From: Aricia agestis
Lineage: Eukaryota; Arthropoda; Insecta; Lepidoptera; Lycaenidae
DNA length: 64,000 nt
Direction of reading: 5' to 3'
Assembly (NCBI RefSeq): GCF_905147365.1
Contig: NC_056419.1
Coordinates: 9,059,501 to 9,123,500 of the forward strand
The notes beneath the pieces were generated by a model. The model was not told the origin of the DNA. It made no database searches and saw nothing but the letters and a program-made list of their open reading frames with translations. The first letter of the stretch is position 1; the number at the start of each line of letters is the position of its first letter. This document shows positions 44,452 to 57,071 of the stretch, piece by piece. The translations under genes were made by a program, and so were the position numbers.

Positions 44452-45757
44452 CCCTAGAAGCCCAATCTACGTCGTTTCGACGTATACTCCGACGAAAATC
44501 TGCTCTATCTTTCTCGCGCAAGATCGGATCGCCGCAAACTCCCGAACCAACTTAGTAGCCGCCAAGACAAAACAGGGGACGGTTGTTCCGCTTCGGTAAG
44601 TGTCGCCATTTTGTTGTTACACACATGTTGCACGTCGATTCGACGTATGTTTGGGCTTTTTGTAACTTTTGGTAATAGCTTTGATGATTTATTATTCTGA
44701 TTTTTATTTAATTATATTTTGTTTTGAGTGGTTTTCCATACGATATTCACTTTTTATATCCAACCATACCATGACGTCCAGTCGGCAGCTCAATCAAGAT
44801 GCTATTTTGGCAAATGAAGCACTGTTTTGGCACTTGATACAGAATCTGAAGATTAAGATTGTGTTACTCATGAAGATGTTATGAGTGACGTAGAAAATGA
44901 AGTGGTGGACTACGTGGAAAATACAAGTCCAGAAAATGGACCAGAAAACCCATAAAATCCTGCATCTTTTCCGGAATTGGTTTAGTTCTTATAGGAAAAC
45001 TTATAGGTGGCCAATGGCGGTCTTCTATGGTATTTTAAACATGGCTTTTGTGAATTCCTATATTATGATTATATTGTCATAACAAAGTTAACCAAAAGGA
45101 AAAACCAGTTAGTCGTAAAGACTTTATGAAGATATTGAGCACACAGTTGACGGAACCATGGATGGCAAAACATTTGGAGACACCTATTTTGCAGAAGAAT
45201 TTGCAACAAAATTTAACAATTATAATAAAACTTGCACCACAGACAACACCAGAGACATCATGTGATGAGCCTGAACAAAATAAAACGACGATATCGTGGG
45301 TTTTGCTTCTATAAAAAAGGCGGATGATCAAATCGCAGTGCTTGAAATGCAAAAAAGCGGTATGCGGAGAACATAATATTAACATTTGTGAATAATATAT
45401 TTAGAGACTGAATTACATACATTTTCTTATTTATTATTGATAAGAGATGATTTAATTTTAAGGAAAAACATTTAAAAAGTTGATTTATATAGAACTTTTA
45501 TTATTATAAGAAAAAAACCTGAGAGGATCTAATTTTTGTTATTTTTTTTGTTCTTTTGTCTATTGTAGTATTAATAATAATTATATATTTTTAAAATTGC
45601 ATTTTTTCATTTCATTATAACATACTTTAAATAAATAATTTAAAAAATCTGCATATTCTAAAATAAAAAGGTGAAATCGAGTGACTTTACTATATACACG
45701 TCGTTGTGACGTATGATTGGGCTTCATAGCTGGAAAAATATGTTTGGGCTTCTAGGG
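44452..45757 (+). mobile_element. piggyBac-like element, internally deleted
   Basis: The ends are CCCTAGAAGCCCAA and TTGGGCTTCTAGGG, exact inverted copies, flanked by TTAA on both sides (44448-44451 and 45758-45761). Near the ends lie palindromic motifs ACGTCGTTTCGACGT and ACGTCGATTCGACGT. At 1,306 bp it is about half the usual length for an autonomous member. Confidence 0.92.
44771..45400 (+). pseudogene. piggyBac-family transposase remnant
   Basis: Only the two ends of the protein remain. The acidic N-terminal part (SDVENEVVDYVENTSPENGP) jumps to the C-terminal RKTYRWPMAVFYGILN block at about 44993 and a cysteine-rich tail (CLKCKKAVCGEHN) at about 45330-45370. The catalytic aspartate domain between them is missing, and the surviving parts lie in different frames. 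Confidence 0.85.
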
Positions 45758-45761
45758 TTAA

Positions 45762-46058
45762 ATAAGGGGGCAAACGAGAAAACGGGTCACCTGATGGAAA
45801 GCAATTTCCGTCGCCCATGGACACTCGCAGCATCAGAAGAGCTGCAGGTGCGTTGCCGGCCTTTTAAGAGAGAATAGGGTAATAAGGGGAGGGTAGGGAT
45901 GGGAAGGGAATGGGGAGGGTAGGGAATGGGGCCTCCGGTAAACTCACTCACTCGGCGAAACACAGCGCAAACGCTGTTTCACGCCGGTTTTCTGTGAGAA
46001 CGTGGTATTTCGCCGGTCGAGCCGGCCCATTCGTGCCGAAGCATGGCTCTCCCACGTC
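45762..46058 (-). mobile_element. retroposon family 4, copy 3, tail interrupted by piggyBac
   Basis: This is a minus-strand copy. Its 3' end (GCCCCCTTATT on the minus strand) meets the piggyBac element at 44452-45757; the rest of its A-rich tail is on the other side, at about 44437-44451. Confidence 0.8.
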
Positions 46059-47058
46059 TAAATATCCGTGGAAGTCCAGTGAAGGTTTTTATTAAAGTAG
46101 GGAAGTTTACCAGGTCATCTAGTATTTTTACAAAAAATATTTCTAGACCGATCTATCGGCCAACATAACGTATTTACAGATACGCTTACTCTTCTTGCAA
46201 GAGCTCTCGCGATACGAAAAAGTTGTTATAATCGATAGCTCAAGCTATATTGGAATTTTTCCCAAAATATTTACCTCCGTTATTACACTTTTGTTTACTC
46301 GCTATCTTATACACGAATTTCAGATAAGAAAATATAATTGAACGTAAATAAACGCGAGTAAAGTTTCTTGATACATTATATTAAACTTACCGTGTGCTAT
46401 TATGTTTTCTCATTTTGCACTTATTCGTCCAAAATTTTGTTAAAATGATACAATTTCTACCATGTTGAGAACAATGTTGAATAAAATGAACTCTGTTTTA
46501 TTTCTAAGTAGATTAGTTAAGATGCCCTAAAAGTTCCAAGTTTGTACATACTTTGCCGAGTGGAACTAAGTCTTAATCCTAATGGTAATTCATAAACAAG
46601 CGTCGTTAGTGGTACTCGGCTAATGCGTTTGCCGACTAGTTGTCGAGCTCAGAAGCCTTGGAGTTCACAAGTCACTCACACTCCGTTCACAGTTATTTTG
46701 CATCTGACAGGACTTTATATCAACGGCATAAGGACCAATAGGAGCTCGGAAGTAAAACAAGTCTGAATGGCCTGTACTCCTGCTGCCAAACTTCGCAGCC
46801 GGACCGAAAGGTTCCAAAAGCGAACTAAATGCGCAACTTGCACTAATAACCCCGCTGAATTTTGTGATCTGCGGTTTCATTTAATCTATGTTTATGCAAC
46901 TAGATGTTGCTTGAAACTATGGTCGGGAATTAATTCATTTATAGTATAGAAACTGTTAATTTTAATTACGGTGTAAAAACTGTCTTATATCCTTTCCCGT
47001 GACTCAAAGTAACAATCTCCATACAGAATTCAACAAAACTTGTAATATATAAATTGTA
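46059..47058. other. no gene seen
   Basis: Unique-looking sequence. A minus-strand donor-like site at 46388 (CACG|GTAAGT) is preceded by stops in the frame it would need. Confidence 0.5.
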
Positions 47059-47389
47059 ACGTGGGAGAGAGATGCTTCGGCACGAATGGGCTGGCTCAAC
47101 TGGAGAAATACCACGGGCTCACAGAAAACCGGCGTGAAACAGCGCTTGCGCTGTGTTTCGCCGAGTGAGTGAGTTTATCGGAGGCCCAATCCCCTACCCT
47201 TTTTCCTTCCCTACCCTCCCCTATTTCCTTCCCTACCCTCCCCTATTCCCTTCCCTGCCCTCCCCTATTACCTTATTCTCTCTTAAAAGGCCGGCGACGC
47301 ACCTGCAGCTCTTCTGATGCTGCGAGTGTCCATGGGCGACGGAAGTTGCTTTCCGCTTGCTCGTTTGCCCCCTTATTACATAAAAAAAG
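47059..47389 (+). mobile_element. retroposon family 4, copy 4
   Basis: This plus-strand copy reads CGTGGGAGAGAGATGCTTCG to CTTATTACATAAAAAAAGA. It lacks the ATCAGGTGACCCG segment found in the other copies. Confidence 0.77.
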
Positions 47390-48095
47390 ACCGTCACTAT
47401 CGAATTTATGTTGTTAGGATCGATACAAATATAATCGGAATTAGTAAAAATATTAAGACACATACTGAAAAATTATACATCATTCCGAAATTTTATTATT
47501 AAGAAAATCCTTTAAATTCCATCAACAAAAGCTAAAGTAGCAAATCGAATCGTCGCTACGAGCGAGCTCAAACCAACCGTGTAACATTTTAAGAAAACAC
47601 ACGAACAAATGAAGGAAAAATAGAACTTTGGGTTGGGGCGATTAAATTCTTTATTCACGCCGAGACTCGAGACTCGAGTCGAGGCGCACGAGCCTCGACG
47701 AACGACGTCTATATCGGCGATATTTCACCACTCCTTACGAGACACGCAATTTGCCGGAGCAAAAACCGGAGCTGATAGATAAAGCGCAAACTTTATTCGG
47801 AATTTGCCGTTCGAATGTTTACGCGACACGGCTGCTCGTTTACTAAACTCAATTATAAGGCTTAAACAAAATTCAATCTGTTGCCTCGGCACTGAATTGC
47901 ACACCTACGAATATTCCCGATCATTTATGTTTCGGTGAAAATGTGTTGATTCACCATAAACGAATGATGTAGTTATGAATTTATTAATACTACAAACTAT
48001 GGAAAAAGAAGGATAGATACGTAGAAGCCATACCAACTTTTTTGCGACATATCATAATGATCCATCGAAAATTCGTCTCCTTATCATTATCTTAA

Positions 48096-48295
48096 TATAT
48101 AAAACTCAAAGGTGACTGACTGACTGACATAGTGATCTATCGACACATAGCCCAAACCACTGGACGGATCGGGCTGAAATTTGGCATGCAGGTAGATGTT
48201 ATGACGTAGGCATTCGTTAAGAAAGGATTTTGATCAATTCTACCTCCAAGTGGTTAATATAGGAGATAAAAGCCGCGGGCAAAAGCTCGTAACTT
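48096..48295 (+). repeat. lepidopteran-type repeat, 'gactgactgactgacatagtg' head
   Basis: It contains GGTGACTGACTGACTGACAT, GGATCGGGCTGAAATTTGGC, GGTAGATGTTATGACGTAGG and the GCCGCGGGCAAAAGCTCG end. It is the same family as the split minus-strand copy at 32785-34575. Confidence 0.75.
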
Positions 48296-49289
48296 ATGTT
48301 TAAATTAACATAATATGTAGCAACAACAAAGCATCACAAGCAGTCTCTAACAACAACAGCAATAGATGGGAATGGAATTTCTTGCGTCTCCCGCAACCGC
48401 TCGCTATCTCAACAACGGTGCAGACGTCCTGATTGATGGCCCTAATCCCGCTTCCGAGCCCACTATAAAACACGCAAAATATTTACACTCATACCGAGCA
48501 TTCTCGTCTCCCCTGCGGCAATAAAATGTATAAACGGCAGAGAAACGTCGAGTACACAATAAATTGAATATTGCTAAGGATAAATCAGATGCAAACGGTA
48601 AATATATTAAGTCGTTGTTGTTTTCAAACGATAGCTCTTAATAATGCGAAATACACGATGTTTGCAGGGGAAGGATTTGTAGAAAAGAATTTGTATGTAA
48701 ATCAGATAAATGGAAATGGTTCTGTGGAATTTTCATTGTGATCTTTAATTGTTTGCAAATTACAAAATGTAATACTTGTTATTTAATATATTTTATGACT
48801 CGTAGGTAAGGTTTTATGATTTAGGCTTTTATCATACTTAGCATTTCATTATTTCACAACAATCTTTCTTTACAAAAAAGGTCCATGAGTCTTGTAGACT
48901 ACGAATCACTCCTATAAGTCACTACATCTCTCATCTCCCACTAAATCCTTTAACAATTCACTCGCTGCAGAATATTACCTACACAGCAGAAACGTATAAT
49001 GATTCTGCAGCTTCTGAAACGATCCCAGTCCGGTCGGAGTCGGTGCTAAATCCTAGATACAAATGAATGGAACGAGTAATTGCCTGCGACTCATTTCCCC
49101 GTTTTATTTCACTAAATGTAAGACGTCCATAAAACTTTACGTTGAATTGTTAAAATATTTTAAACGAGAATAGTGCTGAAGTCATGAATTATTATATTAT
49201 GTTACTGGCTGTCCCGGCAAACGTTGCTACGCCATAATATAAATCAAGTATTTCACCCATATTATTTTATTGAAGTGACTAAATAAGTA

Positions 49290-50577
49290 TTTATTTTTAT
49301 TTTATTTTATTTTATTCGGAAAACTTGAGCATACTAACAATAACATTAATTATTTAAATAAGAATTTTGAATGCCTATTACAAGTTTCCACTTATGAATA
49401 GTAATTTAAAGAAGCTAGATGTGAAACAGCAATTACAATAATACAAATAACCTATTTCTATAATTATTATAACAACAAAAATATTAGATGTTGAAAATTT
49501 TAATTTAGTCATAAAGTAGAAAGTAATATTAAATAATATGCCACCGCAAATACAAACCCACTCTGTAATATGAAACTGAATTAAAAATTAAATACGAATT
49601 AAAGATTGAATAACAGATGATAGAATTACCTATGATCCGATCCATGATTTGTATTATGAATATTCTATAACATTTTCTATTTAGAGGTGAAATATGCATT
49701 AGTTAGAATATTTCGTATTTTCTTAGGCTTTAATGAAAATACATCCTCATGTTGATTTTCACTTAAAAATTTATTTAATTGAATGCTTGATCTACATATA
49801 AACGAGTTACGTGTAGGGTTGCACATGAAATGGTACATGGTTACGGAGGAATCTAGAAGGAACGTTAAAGTCATATTTACTCAGTAGCTCAGGGATATCT
49901 ACAGTACTATTAATTACCTTACAAGATAATGCAATGTCAGAGATTCTTCTACGATAGTATAATGGGAGAAAATGAAACTTTTTGCACCTTGATTCATAGT
50001 CTGGAAGGATAATATTGCATTTAAATTGTAGAAATTTCAAGAAACGTTTTTGCACAGATCTTGTAAATATCATAGGTGGGATTCCAAACCTCAGAACAGT
50101 ATTCCAGAAGACTGCGCACATATGAGCAGTATAGAATTTTTAGGGTTTTAATAGATTTAAAATTCTTGCTTGATCTTATGATGAATCCCAAAGCATTAGA
50201 TGCCTTGCTCACGATGTTGGTCTATGTGCTGGTCAAAAATTAATTTCATTTTTTAAGACTAAAACCTCATTATTGAGTTGATATGGAAAATGAAGCAATT
50301 TTGTTTTCCGACTAAAGTTCAGGGTATAGCATTCGAGACATTAAGATTCAATTTATTAACCGCACAGTAATTAGTAAATCTATTAAGATCCTCCTGTAAA
50401 AGATGACAATCATCAATCGAGGATGTGTTTAAGGATTTTGGTATCATCGGCGTACAAAAGAAGCGGCGAATGATGGAAACAATTGGAAATATCATTCAGG
50501 AAAATTGCAAAGAGTAGAGGTCCCAATAGTGAACCTTGAGGGACACCAGAGGGTACTGCCATCCTTCCATTAGTATG
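49290..50577 (-). mobile_element. 5'-truncated LINE on the minus strand
   Basis: It has an A-rich tail on the minus strand (AATAAAATAAAATAAAATAA style, at about 49290-49317) and reverse transcriptase sequence upstream of it. It lies within another repeat. Confidence 0.8.
49677..50577 (-). pseudogene. LINE reverse transcriptase fragment
   Basis: Reading from 50577 down: SGVPQGSLLGPLLFAIFLND, then LLLYADDTKILKHILD with the catalytic YADD at 50454-50443, followed by two stops. Later ALGFIIRSSKNFKSIKTLK and LEYCSEVWNP (50212-50050) and RFLKFLQFKCNIILPDYESR (about 50050-49980) are the thumb and C-terminal region of jockey-like elements. Frameshifts and stops show that it is dead. Confidence 0.85.
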
Positions 50578-50899
50578 TTATCATGACAACGTCCATTGCT
50601 ATCCCGCCCCACAAACAATGGTCGCCGTCAGTCTCGTGTTTTTTATTCAACAAATGCACTTATCAATATAATAAGTACTCAGTAGCCGATTCTCAGACCC
50701 ACTGAATATGCATATAAAATTTGGTTGAAATCAGTAAAGCCGTTTCGAAGGAGTACGCGGCCTAACATTGCGACACGAGAATTTTATATATAAGATTTGC
50801 AATACACTATTATTGATGCCACGATACGAAATACAAGTCATGTTATGTAGAGTTAATAATAGCAATGAAGTAATTTTTTTTGGACATCATATACATTTA

Positions 50900-51302
50900 G
50901 GGCCAACCCACACGTACCACAACCACACCATAACCACACCACGTGGTCGGGTGTATATTTCGTATTGTAATTGAACTGGACTGTTCACACGTAACACATT
51001 TTGCAGTCGTTGTCGACCACTTGTCACTTGTGTGATACCGACCACATCGCAACCACAAGCGATCGAAGCGTCGATCCCACGACAGTGCGCGCACACCGCC
51101 CGCGCCATTCCTCCCCTCCATTTCATAGACTTTTGGACGTAACCACATCGCAACTACTGGTGACAACGCAACCTCGTCGACATTTTGTCGGTACCACAAC
51201 GCAACTACAAAAAGCTGCAGCGACACCATTCGTACGTAACCAGGACTTGACGGCATTTTGTCATTGCGATCTGGTGTTGTTGTGGTACGTGTGGGTTGGC
51301 CC
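50900..51302. mobile_element. MITE, GGGCCAACCCACACGTACCA inverted ends
   Basis: The left end is GGGCCAACCCACACGTACCA and the right is its reverse complement (TGGTACGTGTGGGTTGGCCC). It is 403 bp, rich in CGCAACTAC/CCACAACG motifs, and flanked by TA-containing sequence (TTTA and TAAT). Open frames here on both strands are chance. Confidence 0.85.
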
Positions 51303-52729
51303 TAATTCTCTTCAAAACTCAAAACTTGAAAATTGCTTAATATAACAAAAGGTAGCATAGTTGATTTCTTTCTTCCTCAACAATGACTAAATTCATCAAC
51401 AATCTTGACATCAATATCAACCAATACGGTTGCTGTTTCATTTTTGTCTAAGTACCATCAATCACTAGCGTCTGTTTCTATTTATTAAGTGAATCTTCAA
51501 TACACCTCCACCCGCCGTAGACAGATGGGAAACAAAAGGGAACGTCACATCCATTCGCCAAAATATACTGTCATTCACTTATTGGAACGGTTTCAAGGAT
51601 AGTGTGTTTTATCTTCGAACTTTTCCTTTCAGTTTCTGTCAATACTAGTTCCTTTCATCATAAGTCGGGTTCAACAGATACATTTAGAACAGGTAGATTT
51701 GTCGAAATCAACTTTTAAATTCTCCAGTCATCACTCGAGTCGACTCAATCTGAATATAATTATCATATAGATTAAAAAGTAAAACCAGAGACGAAGATAA
51801 CAAGCGGAACATAATTTTTCCGATCACAATTTCGCATTTGACGAGAGAACATAATCAGCGTATACAAGCGGAAAATCGAACCCGGAATCATCGGATCGGG
51901 CCCGGGGAAGTCGGCTAAGAAGCCGGGCCGTCTCGACAGAGGCTCTGATTTAAATTGCAGATGCCCCTCGGGATGGAGCGCCGACTCGCGATATGCTAAT
52001 CATAGCCAAGCCAAGGATTATCCCTGTTTACACTCAACAAACTCACTTAATTTCGAGCTGACAGACTGCCTTGTCATATTTATTGTGCCCCAAATTGAGG
52101 CCGCGGATATCATCGACAGTTGGAGACACTTTAATTTGTTATTATGAATTGATTCGGATTACGTCGCCCCCATTTGTATGGATGAGTGCCAGTTTACTGT
52201 CAATTGTTTCGAAACGAGTGTTTATTTTGTTTATATTAAGCTGCAATGTTACTGTCTAGATCCTGAGAGTCTACATCGCATTTAAAGATGGCATAAAGAT
52301 TAAGTAACGAGCGATCATTGTACTGTTCCCGAAGCTATAAAGAACTTTTATACTTATTTACAAGTTAAACGGCACTAAAACAGACTTTAAGAGGCAAAGG
52401 AGAAACAAGCGAAGGTTGGGCACTAACAATAAGCACGCCGCAAACTCGGTAAGTCGAACGGAGTTGGCACTAATGCGAATTTATGTCGGCGGACTTACCG
52501 GCCACCCGGCCCGACCGATATCGATCCCATACTATTACACCAATTGCTCTCAAATTTAACTAGCACACCGATTGGATGACCCGATCAATTGAGAATTCCA
52601 AATTGGATTATGTTAGATAAAATTTAATTTCTTTGGCTAAATTCTCTTTAAATTTTATTTATTGTTACACAGTAGTCACAAGTTAAAGTCTCTATTAGAA
52701 GACTGGCAGAAAAATAATTGCATACATAT
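51303..52729. other. no gene seen; GC-rich patch
   Basis: Mostly unique sequence. The block 51885-51990 is GC-rich (GGATCGGGCCCGGGGAAGTC) without an open frame that splices in phase. A minus-strand donor at 52499 (CCG|GTAAGTC) follows a short ATG frame but ends in the wrong phase for exon A. Confidence 0.45.
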
Positions 52730-52858
52730 TTAACAACCTTCCTTATGAAGAGGAGCCAGTTTTCGCTGCTGTTAAGTATTTTGAACGTGCGTCAACTAAC
52801 AATAAAAACCTTAAAACATATTTGTGCATGTCCAACATAAAGGACAATAAATAAACAC
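52730..52858 (+). pseudogene. possible LINE C-terminal fragment
   Basis: The plus strand reads FNNLPYEEEPVFAAVKYFER, then ASTNNKNLKTYLCMSNIKDNK and a stop, followed by AATAAA. The 'NNLP...LKTYL' pattern is typical of the end of LINE polyproteins. It is short and isolated, so the call is weak. Confidence 0.35.
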
Positions 52859-55800
52859 TTTAATTTACGAGGCATTTGAGAAGGTTTTCAGAATAACAAG
52901 GGCAGAGAACATTTTGACTGAGGGGAAGGTATCTAGCGGTGAACGCGGTCTGAAACATTTAAATTGAAATCGCGCCCGCCCCGTCGCACACTGCGCGTCA
53001 TATTAATTCGCGTCAACTTGAGTGTGCGACTAGTTAATATTAAATACTGTTAGAATACATCGAGCAGCTAAATATTTAGATAGAGTTTCAAATTGTCTGG
53101 AAGATTTACGCTTAATTAAAGCAAAGTTGTCTTATTTGGAGTTGTACTTTAAAATCAGATTAGCTTAATATGATATCTTGACACCTTGCGTTAATATTAA
53201 ATTGAAATATTAGAAATTGCTGTCAGTTACTATGCTAATTTTTAATTTTATCAACCCTTTGTTTACTTTGAAGCGAGGATTTTCATTCTGAGATTTGAAA
53301 TCGTAGGCATTTGTGTCGAAATAAAATGACAAACCCGAGATAAAAACAAAACGCCCGTAAAACTGAATGTGAATTTCCATTTTTGCGAAACGAAAATTTG
53401 CACGACGCGACGGTGTCGCGCTCAAGGAAAATATAACGATTCGTGTGCCTCAATTTTTGTCCATGTCGCCACTGAACCGGCCAATTATTTTAAATTAACA
53501 CTGTACGAGCGACGGGGAGAGGACAGTCGGCGGCCGGCGGTATGAAATAAAAGAAATAAATTTGTTGTGAAATGGCCCCACGTTGGGCGCCAAAGTTAGC
53601 GATATGTGGTTTTCCGCACGAGTAGTAATTAACACCGTCTCGTGTGTTCCCTCTCCCTCCCTCTGCTTCTCTCTACCTCCCCCCCTCTCCCCCGCCGCTC
53701 AGTGAGGCACAGCGATTGAATTAAACTCGGGGCAGGGTTGTTGCGGTTCGGCTCCGGGCTCGGTTTTGTCGCGCGCCGTGCAGCTGCGATTAAACTGGCA
53801 ATACTTGTTCGGCGTTTATTAGTTTTGCCATCGACCTTTTTGTATCTGGCTGCAGGCGAACTCCGATAAACGGCACTCGCGCCGATACACCGACGTTTCC
53901 TTAATTACGGCGAATTTGAACATTCGTGTGTTAATTATTGAAATGAACATTCTTTTAGACATAAAAGGCACGTAAATTTATTAAAGGAATCGTAACTAAA
54001 TTATGTTATGTTCCGTGTTACGACATTCTGTTTTTGTAGCTTTATTTTTATTCACTAGAAACTTAGAAAGCTTCGACAACATAATATATTTCCACAAAAT
54101 CATTTTAATTATGGTTATGAAATAAATATAAAAGTATTTGTACATAATGCGAAACGAAGACGCGAAGATTAATTAATCAAAAAAATTCATTCACGATTCC
54201 TCGTAAGAAGTGAAGGGGATACATTCCGAGTAATGTAAAGATGAGACAGCGTGAAATATATCTCGACATTAGAACCTTTCATAAGCTCCGTTTTTATGCA
54301 AAGCTTCGTAAGAACCACATTTGTAAACATAAATTATACATGAGAACACTGAATGAGCCCAGCTAACGAGGTGATAACAAAAACAAGAAAACAGAATTAA
54401 AAAGACGCAGCACTCTTCCCGCGCTACGCGGCGCCGGGGCTCAATGTCAACCGTTACAAGTTTTTTCCACACACAATGAGCCACCGAAACAAGGAGTGTA
54501 GAGCACTAGGTAGAGGGGGGAGGGGCGGGAAGCTCGCAGGGGGAGGAAGGAGGGTTGTTATACTCCACGTAGAGCACAATTAGCGCGCGCGACTCAACAC
54601 AGCTTGAGTTTTAACAACGCGGCCCGGAGCACTCGGCATCACTCGGCGATGGCCGCCCCGCGGGACGGGCGCGGGACGAGACCGACCCGACATACTAATG
54701 CTAATTACTTTTCACATGTGCGGGTGTAAATGTACGGGAATGTTTTCGACTACGGTTGTCACCTTTAACGGGGGCAGAGGGTCAAGCGCTGTAAAGTACT
54801 CATGATGACGCCATTGTTGCGGTGTAATTATCGTTATTATCTGTCAAAGTTTGAGAATATAATAAGTATGCTTAAATATAATTTAGATAAATATAAATCT
54901 GGAAGCAACTTTCAATAAACCACATCACAAACTACATCTTTTTCAAAATTGAGCTTGCAATAAAACGAAAGGCGAAACATCGCAAAACAAAAATACCACC
55001 TTAAACAGCGTACAAATAAAATTAAAGCGTTGAATTTCATCATCTTAACGCAATTGCTAGGACTTCCCAACCCCCGGGTCTCGGGAGACCAGCGGCCGAG
55101 CGCCGGGGCCGGCCTCTTTTTACGTTAATGTTACTTAATTTCATTCGAAGAACGTTTAGCTAAACATCTCCGAGAAATACTCCCTCGTTATATTGATGCC
55201 CGAGTAAACGACATTATTTATAATTTAATTATGCGTTAGGCAAATTGCGTGACTAGAATTCTTTCTGCCCTACAACGACTACTACCATTATTAGATTGCC
55301 AATTATAATGGTCATGTTATAATCATATATCGATAGAACCACGTTACTTTTATAGTAAATGCTAATAGCTATAATATAATATTATGTATAATAGCTGCAT
55401 TGAAAATACAGTCTAAATAGTTATTTAAATTATAAATAATTGTAAAATAATTTAAAGCTCAAGAGCACAAAAATGAAACGTCATAGATATCAATAATATT
55501 ATACAAATACAAAATATAGTTTGCTTCCTAAAATGAACAAAAAATTTAAATGAAACATTATGAAATATCCGCTCATATCAACAATATTTCCCAACATCCT
55601 CCAGGTACACGAAATTCAGCAAGTATTTTCAAACTTCTGGCTAATAGTAGGTTAATTGGTTGAACGCCCGTATATTGTGAGACATTCCACACCCTCTCAT
55701 TACGAGCTTATTTTCACAGATTCTTGTTTACTTTACCGGTTATTAACACTGCATTTAATAGGCTCTGTTGAGTTTAATGTTTTAACAATTATAAACGATC

Positions 55801-56925
55801 ATTGGCAAATAAATATATGTAACATTTGTAGACCAAGAATGAGTTAGATTTTTTCGACGTAAAGTTAGAGGCTCTGATGATAGGGCTTTAAATGAGCTAT
55901 TATATATGGCTATTTAACGACATAACTTAAAGTCAAAAACATTAAGGCGGCTAACCCAATAAAACTACGAAAGTCATGTAAGGGAAACCACATTTAAATG
56001 GCAAAGTTCGCATTAATTCAAACTCATAAAACGAAATAAAATCTCAGAACGTTAATAATAAGCACCACTTTTTAAAAGAAAATATTTCCGTGTTTATAAA
56101 TACAAACGCAGTGCGCGGTCCGACGTTCAAAATCCTACTTTTTCAACCGCGCCTTGAAACATCAGGATTTGCTTTAAAGGCGCGGCGACTTCGTATATAT
56201 TTTAATTTATATTTTGAAATTAAGACAAAGAGCTGAAAACGCGGCTTTAACGTATGAGGTTATAAATCACGTTGTAAAGCCGCGTGAATTTTTTAGCACA
56301 TTTTTGTCAAGGAATACGTCGATTGCATAGTACGAAATTTGAAAAATCATAAGTCTCTATTTAGCCCTAGTTCTAAACAACTTCAATTACTAGAGAGAAA
56401 TAAGATTTAATCCCATTTCTAAATACCCAATGACCAATGCGCTAATAAATACGAAGGAAAAAAGTTATTATCAACACATTAGATATTTTCAGATCGGCCA
56501 ATATTTGTATTTATGTATATTACGAAATTAGTACGGCATGAAATGTGTCCAAACACGATAAATATGCATGAGATGAAACACAAATAGACCTCGGTCCCGC
56601 CCGATATTGAGTCCCATTGTTACCGATATTGTAATGCCGATATTGCGATACCGATATTGTCGCGGATGTAATATAGTGATGTCACTGACTCGCATATTGT
56701 CCACATTATTGGCTGATCAAGTCCGCTCAATAATCTGCAATATTCATAATTAGCAACTGAAAACTAATTAAAAGTATCAAACAATAATTAGGTACATATA
56801 CTATACATACATGCATCTAGCCTAAATTACGATCTACCTAGCTAGTCTAACTACTCAGAGACATTTAATAATCATAATTGTTATGATTAAGCTTCAATAA
56901 AATAGTATGTCAACATTTTGAATTA
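52859..56925. other. no gene seen
   Basis: Apart from the CpG-rich patches described separately and a TTAAGGCGGCTAACCC fragment of MITE family 2 at about 55943, this is unique sequence without a coding signal. Confidence 0.45.
53500..54720. promoter_or_regulatory. CpG-rich patches, possible alternative promoter
   Basis: Two GC-rich stretches (53500-53800 and 54420-54700) contain many CpGs, a pyrimidine tract (53641-53700) and G-rich runs (54516-54560). They stand out from AT-rich surroundings and are free of transposon relics. They could be a promoter or 5' exon of cpo on the minus strand; I see no initiator or coding frame to prove it. Confidence 0.2.
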
Positions 56926-56927
56926 TA

Positions 56928-57069
56928 AGCCCCAATTTCACCAACGTCTGTTAGTGTTAACAGCTTGTTAAAATGTAATGTCTTCTCTTTCATTCATATG
57001 AAAATCGAAAGAGGTAACGTCATACTAATTCCGGCGTTAACTTTAACAGTCGTTGGTGAAATTGGGGCT
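56928..57069. mobile_element. MITE, AGCCCCAATTTCACCAACG ends
   Basis: The ends are exact inverted copies over about 19 bases, flanked by TA on both sides. It is 142 bp. Confidence 0.85.
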
Positions 57070-57071
57070 TA

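Larger units (their letters stand above)
49205..50800 (+). repeat. repeat split by a LINE insertion
   Basis: The left part (TGGCTGTCCCGGCAAACGTT) and right part (TATCATGACAACGTCCATTG, AAAGCCGTTTCGAAGGAGTA, CATTGCGACACGAGAATTTT) are the two halves of one common repeat. A small remnant with the same CTGCGACACGAGAATTTTAT end is at about 38625-38665. Confidence 0.65.

Noticed and set aside
46380..46400. Minus-strand donor CACG|GTAAGT
   Set aside because: The frame that would join exon A carries a stop seven to nine bases before the donor.
50897..51345. Overlapping 119- and 114-codon open frames on both strands
   Set aside because: They lie within a MITE with clean inverted ends; the frames reflect its CA-rich, stop-poor repeats.
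52490..52540. Minus-strand ATG followed by CCG|GTAAGTC, giving MGSISVGPGG
   Set aside because: The ATG frame leaves phase 2 at this donor, while exon A needs phase 0; the phase-0 frame has a stop just upstream.
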